Assembly: GCA_024449915.1 (NCBI GenBank)
Contig: JAMZAV010006635.1
Location: 1 to 64,000, forward strand
DNA from: Sweltsa coloradensis
Taxonomy: Eukaryota; Arthropoda; Insecta; Plecoptera; Chloroperlidae
Direction: 5' to 3'
DNA length: 64,000 nucleotides
The stretch's first letter is position 1; each line of letters opens with the position of its first letter. Shown here piece by piece: positions 21,600 through 32,380 of the stretch. The position numbers and the translations under genes were made by a program. The notes beneath the pieces are model-generated. The model saw only the letters and a list, made by a program, of their open reading frames with translations, ran no database searches and was not told where the DNA came from.

Positions 21600-22630
21600 A
21601 AGTATACACCGTGATAACTCATACTTATGGAAATTGTTTTATCTTGGAGGCGCGAATTATCTTTGCTGTTAAAGCGCCCTAAAACTACTAATACTATAAA
21701 TATTATTATCGGCAAACGTAGCCCTATACAATACTATGGAACAAAGAGAATAACAATGAATAGTCTACATAGATCGGTTTGAAATCGTATAATATGATTT
21801 CCTTAAATTAGTTATTTCTAAAATAGCAAATTTAAAAAAATGCAAAGCCACTCACGTGTTGCATTACTTTAACTAGCTACCGGAAAGCAGAAATTTTTCT
21901 CCTTATGTATTATAGCAAACTCAAGTATATGTTTTGTCTACCATGCCATTGTATATCTTTAACAACTTAATTGATAATACGATATATTGGGGGAAAATCC
22001 ATTGTTATTATTTTAAAGTTATGTGCATTCCATAAATAATGCATGTTATTTTTTTATCAATAATAAAACATGCAAAAAAATGCATTAATAATATTCCAAA
22101 GTCGATTTGTTGGAAGGTTCATGTACACGCAAAGTTTGAAAGAATATATGAGAATATATATAATATATGTTGGAAAAAAGCTTTACTGATTGAATTGTAT
22201 TGCAAGTTACATTTCGTAGTACCAGTACCAGTCAGTCTTGAAGATTGCATTTCCGCCATGACTTGAGTGGACACGCCTCCTGTTGAACCGTATGGTACGG
22301 AGCATTGTCGATGACGATGACTTGAGTTCGGTAGGAGCTTGGGGAGTATTTGACTCCACCAGTCTTCGAACCGAGCACCGTCCTGTCTTCGTGGTAGTCT
22401 CCGTCACCCGTTTTAGCCTCGAAGACTAACTCGGCGCCATCACGAAGCTATCCTCACTGCCAATATGACCGATTACCGTTTTTTTTTTAGGCCGGTGGAT
22501 AGACCGCGCAAGAAAGAGTCTTCGCAACTCTTCACAGTGGTGTCATTCCAGCATCGTGATATCGTGTAGCCGGCGTTGTTCCACGTTTTGTCTAAGAATA
22601 TACTTTTTTGTGTTCTCGCCTTGCTTTTTT
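21600..22630. other. No gene recognised
   Basis: AT-rich sequence followed at 22240-22480 by a more GC-balanced stretch with several short inverted words around CTTGAGT and TCTTCGA. No protein family is visible. Confidence 0.4.
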
Positions 22631-23277
22631 AAAGGGGTATTTAACCGCTAAACTCAAAAAATATATTTCATTCAGGCTAACTAGTAATGAATTTAGCAAT
22701 TAACAGAAAAAATATTGGGGCCACCATGACCTCCCCAAAAAATGTCAAACATGACATTTTTCGAGCTAGGTCCCATCGGCAAAAATCTCCCATAAGAAAT
22801 AACATGGGGACGATCTTTATGCCCCGTGACCTTGGAGGATTTTGATCCAAAAAAATAATGGACAATATTGACGTACTCGACAGCCTTTTCTGTAAATTCT
22901 CTATATTTTGTTTTGTAATTTGGGCAAGTAGTTCGGTCAAAATATGCTGATTACCAAGATGGGGTGTGATTTTAGAATGCATATTTTTGCGTGTTTGAGG
23001 GTATATTTTGGCACAGTTCCAAGACACGATGTTATAAAGGGGCATTTTAGATTAGTACTATGCTCTAGTATCTATGTGGACCAAAAAAGAAGCAGGTTAA
23101 AGCCGATTTAGGAAATTTTCCAAAACACCAATTTTCGCCAATTTCTAGATCAAAAAAATTAAAAAAATTCGTGTTTCATCACAGTAACAAGATTTTTTTT
23201 TTAAACGGTCATTTAAGTGTAGTATTGTGCTATAGATCACGTGGTAAAAAATAATTTTTGGGGTTTTTAGCCCCTTT
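22631..23277. mobile_element. ~650-bp repeat with AAAGGGG / CCCCTTT ends
   Basis: Bounded by AAAGGGG (22631-22637) and its complement CCCCTTT (23271-23277). A near-identical copy lies in inverse orientation at 50213-50726, sharing for example CCTCCAAGGTCACGGGGCAT (read on one strand) and GGTCCACATAGATACTAGAG. The inner minus-strand frame (22677-23045) is conserved only as repeat sequence. The short complementary ends suggest a non-autonomous DNA transposon, but target duplications are not clear. Confidence 0.7.
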
Positions 23278-23299
23278 AATGCTTCTTAAATATCGAATT

Positions 23300-23660
23300 C
23301 TCCAAAGATGTATTTCCTCGCGCTCGATAAAGTTTTAGGACCGAATTTAAAACCAAGTTTCTTCATTATGCGTCGTCAGAGGGTCACTGTCGACAGCGAT
23401 ACGAACTTGTTCGATCGTTCCAGCAACATTATGACGAAACATATTGTTATGTATAATATGCACGGCATTTCTTGTGAACTCGTCAGAATGGTTTCCTGGT
23501 TTCTCGGCCTCCTCTTCTTCCGCGGACTAACAAACACACCATTTTTTCTCATCGTGCTCCTTCTTTAGCCGGTACACTGTTCTCTCGGTCACACCACATA
23601 ACAGCCCAGCTCGTTTCGCCGCCTCTCGTACACTCGACTCAATCTAATTCGACGTCATCT
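23300..23660 (-). pseudogene. Helix-turn-helix fragment of a transposase-like protein
   Basis: Minus-strand reading RVYEAAKRAGLLCGVTERTV YRLKKEHDEK, then shifted frames giving a KKRPR-like basic stretch and SDEFTRNAVHIIHNNMF. The VTERTVYRLKKE segment is a typical helix-turn-helix recognition element, and the arrangement matches the N-terminal DNA-binding region of a family of transposase-like proteins frequent in invertebrates. The frame breaks twice and is cut off by the repeat at 22631-23277. Identification is by pattern memory. Confidence 0.45.
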
Positions 23661-23715
23661 TCAGAGTCTATTTCGACGCCATTTTCGCTATCAGATTCCA
23701 TCACACACTGTCCCT

Positions 23716-24556
23716 TCAACTTGCTGGGATGACTTTCCAAATTATCTGGTATGGTGACTTGGCTGAAATATTGTGCAGTTTCTGGGTTCCCTTTAGAGTG
23801 TCAATACCTTCCCGTGCCTTATCAAAAGTATATTTAACATAAACAATGTCTTCTTCAGGAACGAGAAGCACCTTTGTCTTCACAATGTTGTCATTAAAAA
23901 CGTTCACAAAAGAAGCTGCATTTCTAACGACAACTTTATTGGCACGGACGTCATTCCAAACCCGCCGTTTCACGACTGTCCCGATGCTATCGTCAACACC
24001 CTTGCCATGCGAGTCGCGAAAAATGTCAACGTTAAATCTTATAGGCCTTTTTCATCTTTTATCAGCATTAAATGTGCAAAATTATATTTTTGCTTAAACT
24101 GCAATGCAGCCCGATTTGAAAATATATGCACACTATCGGCACACTAGTCATTTCTGGATTTTCTTCCAAGAAACTTGCCAGAATTAATCTAAGGAATCTG
24201 TCAACACAATACCTGATTGATATTGTCACTCACGACAACGTAACTGGACATATCTTCTGGGGCTGGCCCATACCATAAAACGGCAGTGAATAGTGCAACT
24301 TGAGGATTGCCCCAATAGGTACTCTATATTTCATCTTGATAGCAGCATGCAAATTCTCTGCAAAATCTAATTGCAGAATGACATTTGATTTGGTAGCACT
24401 TTTTCGCATTTTGTTAAAATGTGATAGTGACTGAGACATGTTGAAGCAATGTAGTACGTACGGACTATATTGACTTTCTAGATCTTGAATGGCGTCAAAC
24501 AGTGTTTTTTCTTGAATTGTATTTTCATACCGTCCTTCGTTGTTTCTCCACTGGCG
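23716..24556 (-). pseudogene. Transposase-like protein, DFAEN / HGKG family
   Basis: Starting near 24556 a frame reads QWRNNEGRYENTIQEKTLFD ... VILQLDFAENL (to 24350). After shifts it continues NRAALQFKQKYNFAHLMLIK (about 24110-24050), one stop, DLTLTFFAT, one more shift, DSHGKGVDDSIGTVVKRRVW and on to 23716. DFAEN...(S/N)xxxxxQFKQxYxF...FFATxHGKG..D..G..VKR.VW is the skeleton of an uncharacterised family of RNase H-like transposase-like proteins. The conserved Asp of DFAEN would be a catalytic candidate. Three or four frameshifts and a stop disable this copy. A distant relative is present at 33600-35155. Confidence 0.65.
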
Positions 24557-24559
24557 TGT

Positions 24560-25015
24560 AACACAACGAACCTACGACCCCTCAGGTAATCGATAGGCTC
24601 TCGTTGGATACTTCACTAAATAGCTGTACTCCGGAATATACCATTTAATAATCAAGAACATACTCGGCGATGGATCGCCTAATTAAAGTGAAACACGATT
24701 TCTGACCTCACTTAGAAGTAAAAGATTAATTAAGAATAAAACAACTGATCAAGGCTAACATCACTCAAACTTGAATTTTAAATCCTACCTAGGCGTGAAC
24801 CTAGTACTCAAGTCTAAAAGTGCCTAACTAGTTCACAACAACCTCCTATAACTCACCAAGACCCACAAAATTGAGAAATCTTACAACAGCGAAGACAAAC
24901 ATCTCTGAAATACAACTTATAATTTATACTAGATCTAGGATGACATTACAACAGACAATCAACGGTTAATAAGTCAACCAGAACGGGCTATATTGTATAA
25001 CACAAATGAATTTCC
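24560..25015. other. No gene recognised
   Basis: AT-rich sequence without a recognisable frame. Confidence 0.4.
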
Positions 25016-25343
25016 TTCATTGACAAGGAATACAGTTTTGCGAATGGTGTCCTTCGCCCCGCGCGAAACTCCCATCCACCTTCTCCACGAAGACCTAGAA
25101 ATGGCATCAATAGCCGAGCACCTCCGTGATGTCTCCCGAACATTCTACAACGACCTACCAGACAGAAGAAATCCGACCATCCAGGCGCAGACACAGTTCC
25201 TTCCGAGCCCAAACGACATATATATCAGACCTATATCAGCAATCAGAACACCTCTCACCATACCACCTCGTCATCTCAACCGAAAGCGGCCCCCGATGTT
25301 CCAAGGAGGTCTTCCACCGCCCGCCAAGAAGAGACGGGAATAA
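25016..25343 (+). pseudogene. C-terminal tail of a LINE ORF2 (likely)
   Basis: Plus-strand frame including TPIHLLHEDLEMASIAEHLR DVSRTFYNDL, ending PPAKKRRE and a stop. The pattern LHxDLxxxSIxxxxRxxxRxFY in a terminal position resembles the conserved tail after the RT/RNase H region of Jockey-like pol proteins. No RT motifs lie upstream, so only the very 3' end was retained. Confidence 0.5.
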
Positions 25344-27287
25344 CAAAACCGTTCCTACTGTAAACTTATTTTTGCCCCCACCCACATCATACTGTACAAT
25401 TATCTGGCGGATGATCCGCTATTCCCCAAATTAAACCCCCCCCCCTTCCCAATCATACAGTCTGGAAAAATCCACGACTCCGCGTTCTCATCATCAGGCA
25501 CCCCCATCAAACCGTAATTTATGGCCATCAGAGGCCGGCATTTACATTGCCACTCACGGACAAAGCGTTCCGATGAGAAGAAGATAGATAGAAGGAATAC
25601 AGTTCAAACCCTACCTATCAGTACTGATGTCTTAAAGCGAAACGGATATCTATTTAAGATATCTCTTGGTCTGATGGACAACAGTAAAGTTTTCCGAAAG
25701 TTTATGGAAATATAATTGGTAATAAACTTAATTTAAATACTCATCACAAATGATCATGACTCCCATCGAAACCCTATGAAGTCGAAGAAGTCCGACGTGT
25801 AGGTCAGTAGCTTGCTGCGTATTTGTAGACTGTCGTAGTCTTGTACCGACGATCCAGTCTTGAGTTCGTATCCCGGCTGTGATTCCTCTTGAGTTCAACT
25901 GTCACTTGATATGTTCGAGCGGTGATAAAACTACGATAATTTATCGTTCGGATAAACCAACTCCGACCGTACGTTTTAATGTTTCACAATTGCCCGATAC
26001 CAGCATTCCAAGTCCAACAAACAAGTTCTCCAGTACCTCACACGGTAAACTGTCAAACTGTCATTTATGTAAACACGACAACTTTTATCGGCCCAGTTCT
26101 GACCTCACCCGTCTTTATCAACAATGCACATCGTTCGACGTCGGTGGCTCAGTCACTCACGAATGTTCCGAGTTTTTATTGTTGATGTCATCTTCAAGCT
26201 CTTTGCAACTAAAATTCTCCATTTTAGATTTCAACTAATCTGCATTTATTGATTTTGAAACCAATTTGCCCAAATACTAAAACTTTGCCAAGATATTGAA
26301 TTGTCAATAACTGTTCCTTATATGTTCTTCTATTTGGATGTATAAATGATTTTATCCCCACCGATTTCCTTTTTATGATATTTCAATCTATATTTCGTTG
26401 TTATACAACCAACAAACTTTGCTTGCGTTTTCCGTGTCCTATTCTCCAGACTACACGCTTATAATCTTTCTCGGCTCTTTTTGACCACAACTAATTCTCG
26501 GCCCTTCGACTATTAATGATTCTAACCCTTTCTGGCTATCGATGCTGAATTTTATCACGTCCGTCGGTTTATTAATATGCGCCTAAAGCATGCAAAAGTT
26601 CGTTCACTCACGTATCCCTGGTCTAGGCTAGACTTATAAAATCGTCGGCTCAGAATCATACCGTCATAACTACAAAAACACCATTTCGAGATAAATGAAA
26701 AAGAAAGTTTGAAAAATCATGTTATTCACTTTAGGTTCAAATGATTATATGTAGCATTTTATTAAAATAAAGTACATATTGATCTGCGTAATCATTACAC
26801 TACATACCAAATAATTTCATGTAGAATGCTGATTATCATACAATATTCAATTTAAGGTGGTAGTTATGACAGTATAACTTAAAGCTGCTATCGCACAACA
26901 CTATGCAAATATTGTGAAGAGTGTTTTGGCCGTGGGAAATAGTGTCATAACTACCTTTTACAACATTATTGACTCAGGTTTTATGAGATATCATTAATTA
27001 AAATTGTGCCTTGAGTGTTGTATGAGGTAGATATGACATTATTTCACCACTAAAAGAAAAACATTACGTTCCAAACTCACAGATACTGTTGTAAGTCACA
27101 ATGTGATATGAACATTAATGTTTGATTTTGTGGATTATTGACCTGTTAATAAGAGGATGAAGTTGGAAAAATAGATGTTTTAACAGGTTATTATAGGAAC
27201 GTTTAGCAACACCACAGATCAATATTGACATGGATTGAAGGAATTTTAGAAAATGTATGAAAATTATTATACGTGTTGCAAACATTT
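25344..27287. other. Almost 2 kb with no assigned gene
   Basis: Contains a nine-C run near 25437 and a plus-strand frame at 25879-26238 with no recognised family. The segment 26700-27280 is AT-rich and stop-dense. It separates the LINE tail from the 3' end of the gene at 27385-29347. Confidence 0.4.
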
Positions 27288-27293
27288 TTTATT
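27288..27293 (-). terminator. Candidate polyadenylation signal
   Basis: AATAAA on the minus strand, about 92 bases beyond the stop codon of the 27385-29347 gene. The match is exact but common in AT-rich DNA. Confidence 0.4.
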
Positions 27294-27384
27294 TTAATAC
27301 AATTTGAAACAAAACCATTTTTTATAGTAATAAAGTTGAAATGGCCACAGACATGGTTTAATAATGGTTTACAAGGTGATGAAT

Positions 27385-29347
27385 TTAGTCGCTAGCATAC
27401 CCATCCCCATCGCTTTCTAAACTATCTGGTTCAGGGAGTACATCTCGCAACTGACTGCATGTTTTGAGTGATGCATAATATGCATGGTTGATTGTTGGGA
27501 TGACTCCCTTCTTACACAATTCCATTAGATCTTTTTTCTTCGTTTCGGAAATGCCCAATGTAGATGTATACTTCTTTTTAATTACATACTCTGGTTGTGC
27601 TTCATCTATCTCTTCTATGACGTCATTACTGCTTGATGTGCTTGGAAGTATTGTGCCTCTGGTTTTCCTTGTCCTTTGCTTCCTTTTTGGTTTAGGTTTC
27701 ACTAATGCTGCAGTCTCAACTCTTTTTGCTACAACCTCTACCATTAATTCCGTCTCGAAACTAGTATTCATAAATATTGATTCAGGGTTGTCTTTTCGGA
27801 CCTGGATCCATTTGATCTTCATCCATTGCACTTTTTGTTTATTTGCGTCAGTCTTCAAATTGCCCACAACATATCGAGTTTTGTGATCTTTTAAGTCCAA
27901 TATGTCATGATACTGCAGCTCACACACTTTATAAGGATTTGATCTTCTTGCCGTTCTTAGTATAACTGGCCATTGGTGGGGAGAAAAAATGGGCACGTTC
28001 CTCTTTGCTCGTTCTATTGTACTATGCATTGCATCGCATTCCATTTGCGTATGGCCAGTTTCCAGAAATTTGAGATCAATAGTTTGTATGTGTAATTTAT
28101 TCACAGCGTATAAAAGAAGGCAAGAGATGAATTGGTTTCGATTTTGTCCGCCGCAGGAGTCAGAAAACAATGAAATATGTTTGACTTCAATTGGTATAGA
28201 TTCAAAAAATTTGAAAAGTGCGGTTCCAATTTCATCAGAGCCTCTTTTGCCATCGGTCTCACACCAGAAGTAGCAAAATCCATCATGAGATGTCTGGTCG
28301 TACACTGTCAAGTTATAACTACACATTTTGCGGCTGTAGAAAAAGCTTGACACTTGCGAGCACGGTGTATATAATACGCTTTGCAAGTCAAATGTGTACG
28401 ACTTAAATTCAGCATTACCGTTCGCTTTATCTTTAGCCTTTTCTTCTCTAGCACGGGTTTTTAAGTGGAGATGATGTTCGTGTGATGTATTTCGAGCCAC
28501 TTTTTCTTCATTTGATAAGTTCTTGTTCACACTTACTGCACGTGTCTTTTTTGGGTTTATGAAAGGCAAGATTGAAATCTTTGTCGAACGTTACACAATA
28601 CTGCGACTTTGACACAGGGTCTGTAACACCTTTACTTTCACAGTATGACAAATACTCTGCATACATTTTTGATCTATTGAGTTGAGGATCAACATACTCT
28701 CGTTTACTCGATGCCCGACAATAGTGACTTTCCATCTTTGGAAATGACTCTATGTGGTCTTTCACTATTTTCAATCTTTCTTCCGATGTCTTACATTTTG
28801 GGATATGCTTTCCCCTTTGGTCTGACTTCGCAACAAACATGTCAACACCAACACCACTCAGTTGATTCTTTTTTGCCCAATGTACAACTCTTTCTGTTAT
28901 TGACAGAGTAGCCAAAAAAAATTTCCTGCAAACCTTTACTGATGCATTACCTTTGCAGAATGTATATTCATATGTAACTGTTCTCAGTTTAGAAGGATTA
29001 TTTTTTTGAGATCTCCTTTCAACAGGTTTAGAAATAACATTTCTTAGCAGGAAATCTCGTTGTCGTTCGTATGACCCCATTTTCCAGTACGAGTCGTGGA
29101 CCTTTATTCTATCATCTTCACTTAATTTATCGTGGCACTTGAAGATACACTTCGAGCAATCAACACCTTTCATTACACGAGCAAGAACTGCGTTTCCTTT
29201 GCTATCGGTGTATGCTTCACCCAGATTCCTGAGACGTTTACGTAAGGGCGCACGACGATTTTGAGGGCCCAAATGCCTCTTTAAAGAGCCTCTTTGCACA
29301 TTATTCTCCACTATATTCGGATTAACTATAACATCATTCACTTCCAT
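27385..29347 (-). CDS. Uncharacterised transposase-like protein, one frameshift
   Basis: The best-preserved gene in the window. Start ATG at 29347 (MEVNDVIVNPNIVENNVQRG). The N-terminal half has a CSKCIFKC cysteine pair, then KVCRKFFLATLSIT (about residue 135), ESHYCRASSKREYVDPQLNR and MYAEYLSYCESKG, and ends at a second cysteine pair, CSKCEQ. The frame then shifts by one base near 28530-28550 into the second half (27385-28569): NLSNEEKVARNTSHEHHLHL, NLTVYDQTSHDGFCYFWCET, HISLFSDSCGGQNRNQFISC, GHTQMECDAMHSTIERAKRN and a lysine-rich tail. This layout is, from memory, that of a widespread invertebrate family with unknown biochemical role. YDQTSHDG, FSDSCGGQN and HxxMExD look like the acidic motifs of an RNase H-like transposase fold. 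Combined length about 650 residues. Another fragment of the family is at 60962-61440. Likely a recently dead or mis-sequenced transposase gene. Confidence 0.7.
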
Positions 29348-29423
29348 CTACTTATATTTAATTGGATTGCTCGTCATTGCTGGGTTGGACCATTGGTCGG
29401 ACTATGGTGGCGGGTGCTGGTTT

Positions 29424-29645
29424 TCAAGCACTTTGCTTTGTTCCCGCTGCAGTGTAGCGTCTTCCAGCGGTTTTAACCTGGAGTGGCGTAAAACTGTAAC
29501 CTTCACCAGCAAGTTTGCTAGATATAATAAACTCCCATAGTTTCTTCTGTGTTTTTAACTTAAATGTTTTTGTTTTTCCAACATTGGACCTTTTTTCCTT
29601 ATACAAGTCAATAACATCGCATGTGGTACACTCCAAAAAGACTTT
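29424..29645 (-). CDS. Myb/SANT-like DNA-binding domain fragment
   Basis: Minus-strand frame with DVIDLYKEKRSNVGKTKTFK, TQKKLWEFIISSKL and GYSFTPLQVKTAGRRY. The order (I)DLYKE+R / KKxLWExI / G(Y)xFTxxQVxxxxR fits the helices of the Myb/SANT-like domain (MADF/Myb_DNA-bind type) that binds DNA in host factors and in Harbinger accessory proteins. The expected tryptophan of the third helix is replaced. No start or further exon is evident. It lies 77 bases upstream of the 27-29 kb gene on the same strand and might belong to a different element. Confidence 0.55.
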   Translation of the reverse strand, partial: KVFLECTTCDVIDLYKEKRSNVGKTKTFKLKTQKKLWEFIISSKLAGEGYSFTPLQVKTAGRRYTAAGTKQSA

Positions 29646-29698
29646 GAATCTTGATTGATACCAGTACTTTGACTTTCATCTTCATCTTCAAGTGCAAC

Positions 29699-30035
29699 CT
29701 TCAAATTCCAACTCGACACCTTCTCGCGGTTTGGCCCGTGAATAGGGGAGTTTCACTCCCTGAAACTAATGGCGAGCTCTGGGTCGTCGTCGGGGAACCC
29801 CTTCCCTTTGACTACCTCCCCGACAGCGACGACAAAGACAACACGGACGGATGATGACACAGACGGAGACGACCACGACGTGGGGGAACCCCTGCCCTCC
29901 CCATATGCTTGTGGCTGGTTCTGACCAGCACTGGCCTGTCCACCCCTTGTCCCCCCGCGTCATCCCTTACGTCCCTCCCTTCGTCTCGATTAGCCAAGTT
30001 GCATAAATATGAGACGTAAAGCAATATCCAATCAA
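29699..30035 (+). mobile_element. CAAT-SINE copy 4, near full length
   Basis: Complete head (CTTCAAATTCCAACTCGACA), core and tail (GCAATATCCAATCAAA). The tail has only one CAAT unit. Open frames on both strands across the core are repeat-derived. No clear target duplication. Confidence 0.9.
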
Positions 30036-30339
30036 ACTACTATTGTCAGAATCCAAATTCAACTCAAATTGTTGGGATTTATTGATATCAAGCGATGGAG
30101 AAGAAGCCACGATTTCTAAAACGTCGTGTTTTCAAGGTTGCTTTCACATGGTTGATTTATTACATTATCAGCCGTGCCGCAGCTGACTTCATCGTGGCTT
30201 GATGAGATATCGGACACTTGGTTGGACATGCATTTCTTATTATGTGTTTTGTTGCATCTAGTTTTGTAGCAACTAAAATCACTAGGCCACGTAGTTTTCT
30301 CAGCTACGCTGTCATTTGGATATTCATTCGTGGTCCTCT
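30036..30339. other. No gene recognised
   Basis: Short AT-rich stretch between a SINE-like copy and a LINE fragment; nothing identified. Confidence 0.35.
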
Positions 30340-30872
30340 AATACAAGAGCAGTGTAGTGGCCTGACAAGAGGCCCTGAATCCAGGCCGAAATCCAGGCCA
30401 ATCAGGCCCTGGCTGTCGCTGGCGGTGTCGGAGTCCTCGGGAGGAGCCTCTAGCTCCGGGTTCTCGACGAAGGTCTTCCTAACGACAAATTTTGTGAGAA
30501 TCAGGTCGAGTTGGTGAAGGGGGAGGTTTTTGAATGCTTTAGAAAATATTGGGGGCAGAGATTGTTGGTTGAAGTAGCAGGAGAAAAGTTTTTTTGAAAT
30601 TTCGTCGGGAAAGCTTCGGAGATGATTTGTGGATTGCTAATGTTATCACCATTTATTGAGAAGTAGTGGGATGCGGAGCTGCCACTTTTGCTATGTACAT
30701 ACCCTCAGATTTTTTTCGGACTGCCGTCGCCTAGCTTCCACATATGCTCATCGTGTGCTTTTCTCAATTCAATTTTCACTAGGTTACGCATCTTCCTGTA
30801 CGATTCCCACTTCTCGACTTTCTTGTCCTTTTTCCACTTGAAGTTGTCGTAGAGGTGGTCCCGTTCATCACC
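30340..30872 (-). pseudogene. LINE pol linker fragment (endonuclease-RT region)
   Basis: From 30872 the minus strand reads DERDHLYDNFKWKKDKKVEK WESYRKMRNLVKIELRKAHD, then EHMWKLGDGSPKKI, a stop, GYVHSKSGSSASHYFSINGD and ISNPQIISEAFPTKFQKNFS. The lysine/arginine-rich helix followed by (P)KxxW(G)Y(V/I)xSK and a loop naming the conserved interval between endonuclease and RT is typical of Jockey/CR1-type LINEs. Downstream the frame degenerates. No RT motifs are found, so this is an isolated fragment. Confidence 0.7.
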
Positions 30873-31355
30873 CCTAAAAGTCCCGTACGTTCCCTTTTTT
30901 CATGAAATTATACTATTTAAATCCAATTTCTCACTGATTGAAATAATACACACATCTATGTCATTTCGAATATTTGACAACTGACTGCGAATCATTTGTT
31001 CACATTTGACCGTCCACTGCCATGTAAATCATACCTTTCGACCTCGACCAACAACTCCCGAGTCGGTCCCGTGGCCGAGTTGAACCCGTGAAGTTACTAA
31101 ATAGGGGCCCAGGCGGGAAGGTTTAGTTTGCTTTTTATTCTACCCTGCTTGTCAGGTAATGTCTTGTTACGACGCACAACAGAATAAAAAACATGCTGTG
31201 TAGTGTAGTGTGTGCCCTCCCTTGTACTGAAGGTACAAGGGAAGGCCATAATGGCTGTAATCTGGTATTCTTGGCAATGAACAAGCAGGCATATATGCCG
31301 AATCAGCACACCACAGATTGACCAATTAGTCTTACATTCAGATATGAAAGTATTT

Positions 31356-31361
31356 TTTTTA

Positions 31362-31436
<75 letters not shown>
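31356..31436. repeat. (ATT)n microsatellite, left of a repeat element
   Basis: About 25 ATT units. It creates a long asparagine run in the minus-strand frame at 31097-31582, which is not a credible gene. A second ATT array lies at 32213-32268, immediately beyond the element in between. Confidence 0.95.
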
Positions 31437-31437
<1 letters not shown>

Positions 31438-32211
31438 TAGGAAAACGCTGAAGTCCCGCCGCGTTGATGGATGAGCTTTTTAAAGTTTTTAGTTTGCGTG
31501 GGATCTTTACTTTTGCAAGTGCTTTGTTTTGTTGCCTACGCATTGTAGTGATTGTTGTCAAGTTTCTATTGTTTATTGTCAATTTTTATTATTTACCGTA
31601 AAAAACTTATATTAAAAGCTTTATTTCTATGAAACCTGTCTAACTTTTTCAACTTTTTCTTTTAAAAGGTAATACATCACCATAACCTTAATGTCCATGT
31701 ATGATATGAACGTTGTAGCCCCACCCGTTTGGTCAGAATTGGACCAAATGGCACGAAAATATCGCACAAAAAATCAAAAAACTTATATTAAAAGCTTTTT
31801 TTCTATAGATTCTGGCTAACTTTTTCAACTTTTTCTTTAAAAATGTACTACATCATCATAACCTTAATGTCCATGTATAACATGAACGTTGTAGCCCCAC
31901 CCGTTTGGTCAGAATTGGCCCAAATGGCACGAAAATATCGCACAAAAAATCGAAAAAAATCGTTAAAGTACGATATTCATGAGAAATATTTATTCGATTG
32001 TACCCAAAAACAATACACCTCTAAGTTCAGAGATTTCGAAGGTCCTGTCAAATTTTCATCAAGATCGGATATGCCGTTTGCCTGGGAGAGAGTTAACAAA
32101 CAGACAAAAAAACAAACAAAAAAACAAAAAACAAAAACAAACAAAAAAAGAACACCCGAGCTAAATTTTTTGGGGGGTCGGTGAAATTGAAGTCTTCGCT
32201 TCGCTCATCCA

Positions 32212-32212
<1 letters not shown>
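31437..32212 (+). mobile_element. ~0.78 kb repeat, CTTCGCTTCGCTC family (copy C)
   Basis: Starts ACTAGGAAAACGCTGAAGTC, ends GAAGTCTTCGCTTCGCTCAT, and sits exactly between two (ATT)n arrays. It contains an internal ~175-bp tandem duplication (AAAAACTTATATTAAAAGCT at 31601 and 31776; GAACGTTGTAGCCCCACCCG twice). Oligo-A/CAAA stretches near 32097-32150 correspond to the A-rich interior of copies A and B. The ATT repeats on both sides suggest insertion into a microsatellite, or a duplicated ATT target. Confidence 0.8.

Positions 32213-32268
<56 letters not shown>
32213..32268. repeat. (ATT)n microsatellite, right of the repeat element
   Basis: About 18 ATT units directly after the GCTCATCCA end of the preceding element. 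Confidence 0.95.
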
Positions 32269-32328
32269 TTGAGCCTTCATTTGCAACAGATAATACATAA
32301 TCCACAAGTGCAAATTTAATAATACGGG

Positions 32329-32380
32329 CCTTCAAATTCCAACTCGACACCTTCTCGCGGTTTGGCCCGTGAATAGGGGA
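32329..32380 (+). mobile_element. CAAT-SINE copy 5, head only
   Basis: Carries the first ~50 bases of the repeat (CTTCAAATTCCAACTCGACA ... GGCCCGTGAATAGGGGA) and then changes abruptly into the transposase-like frame at 32381-33521. Its reverse translation supplies the last ~17 residues of that frame, so that C-terminus is chimeric. Confidence 0.9.

Noticed and set aside
22677..23045. Conserved protein shared by 22.7 kb and 50.5 kb
   Set aside because: The similarity extends across all frames and beyond the open frames, so it is repeat DNA rather than coding conservation.
31097..31582. Open frame with an asparagine run
   Set aside because: Produced by the (ATT)n microsatellite.
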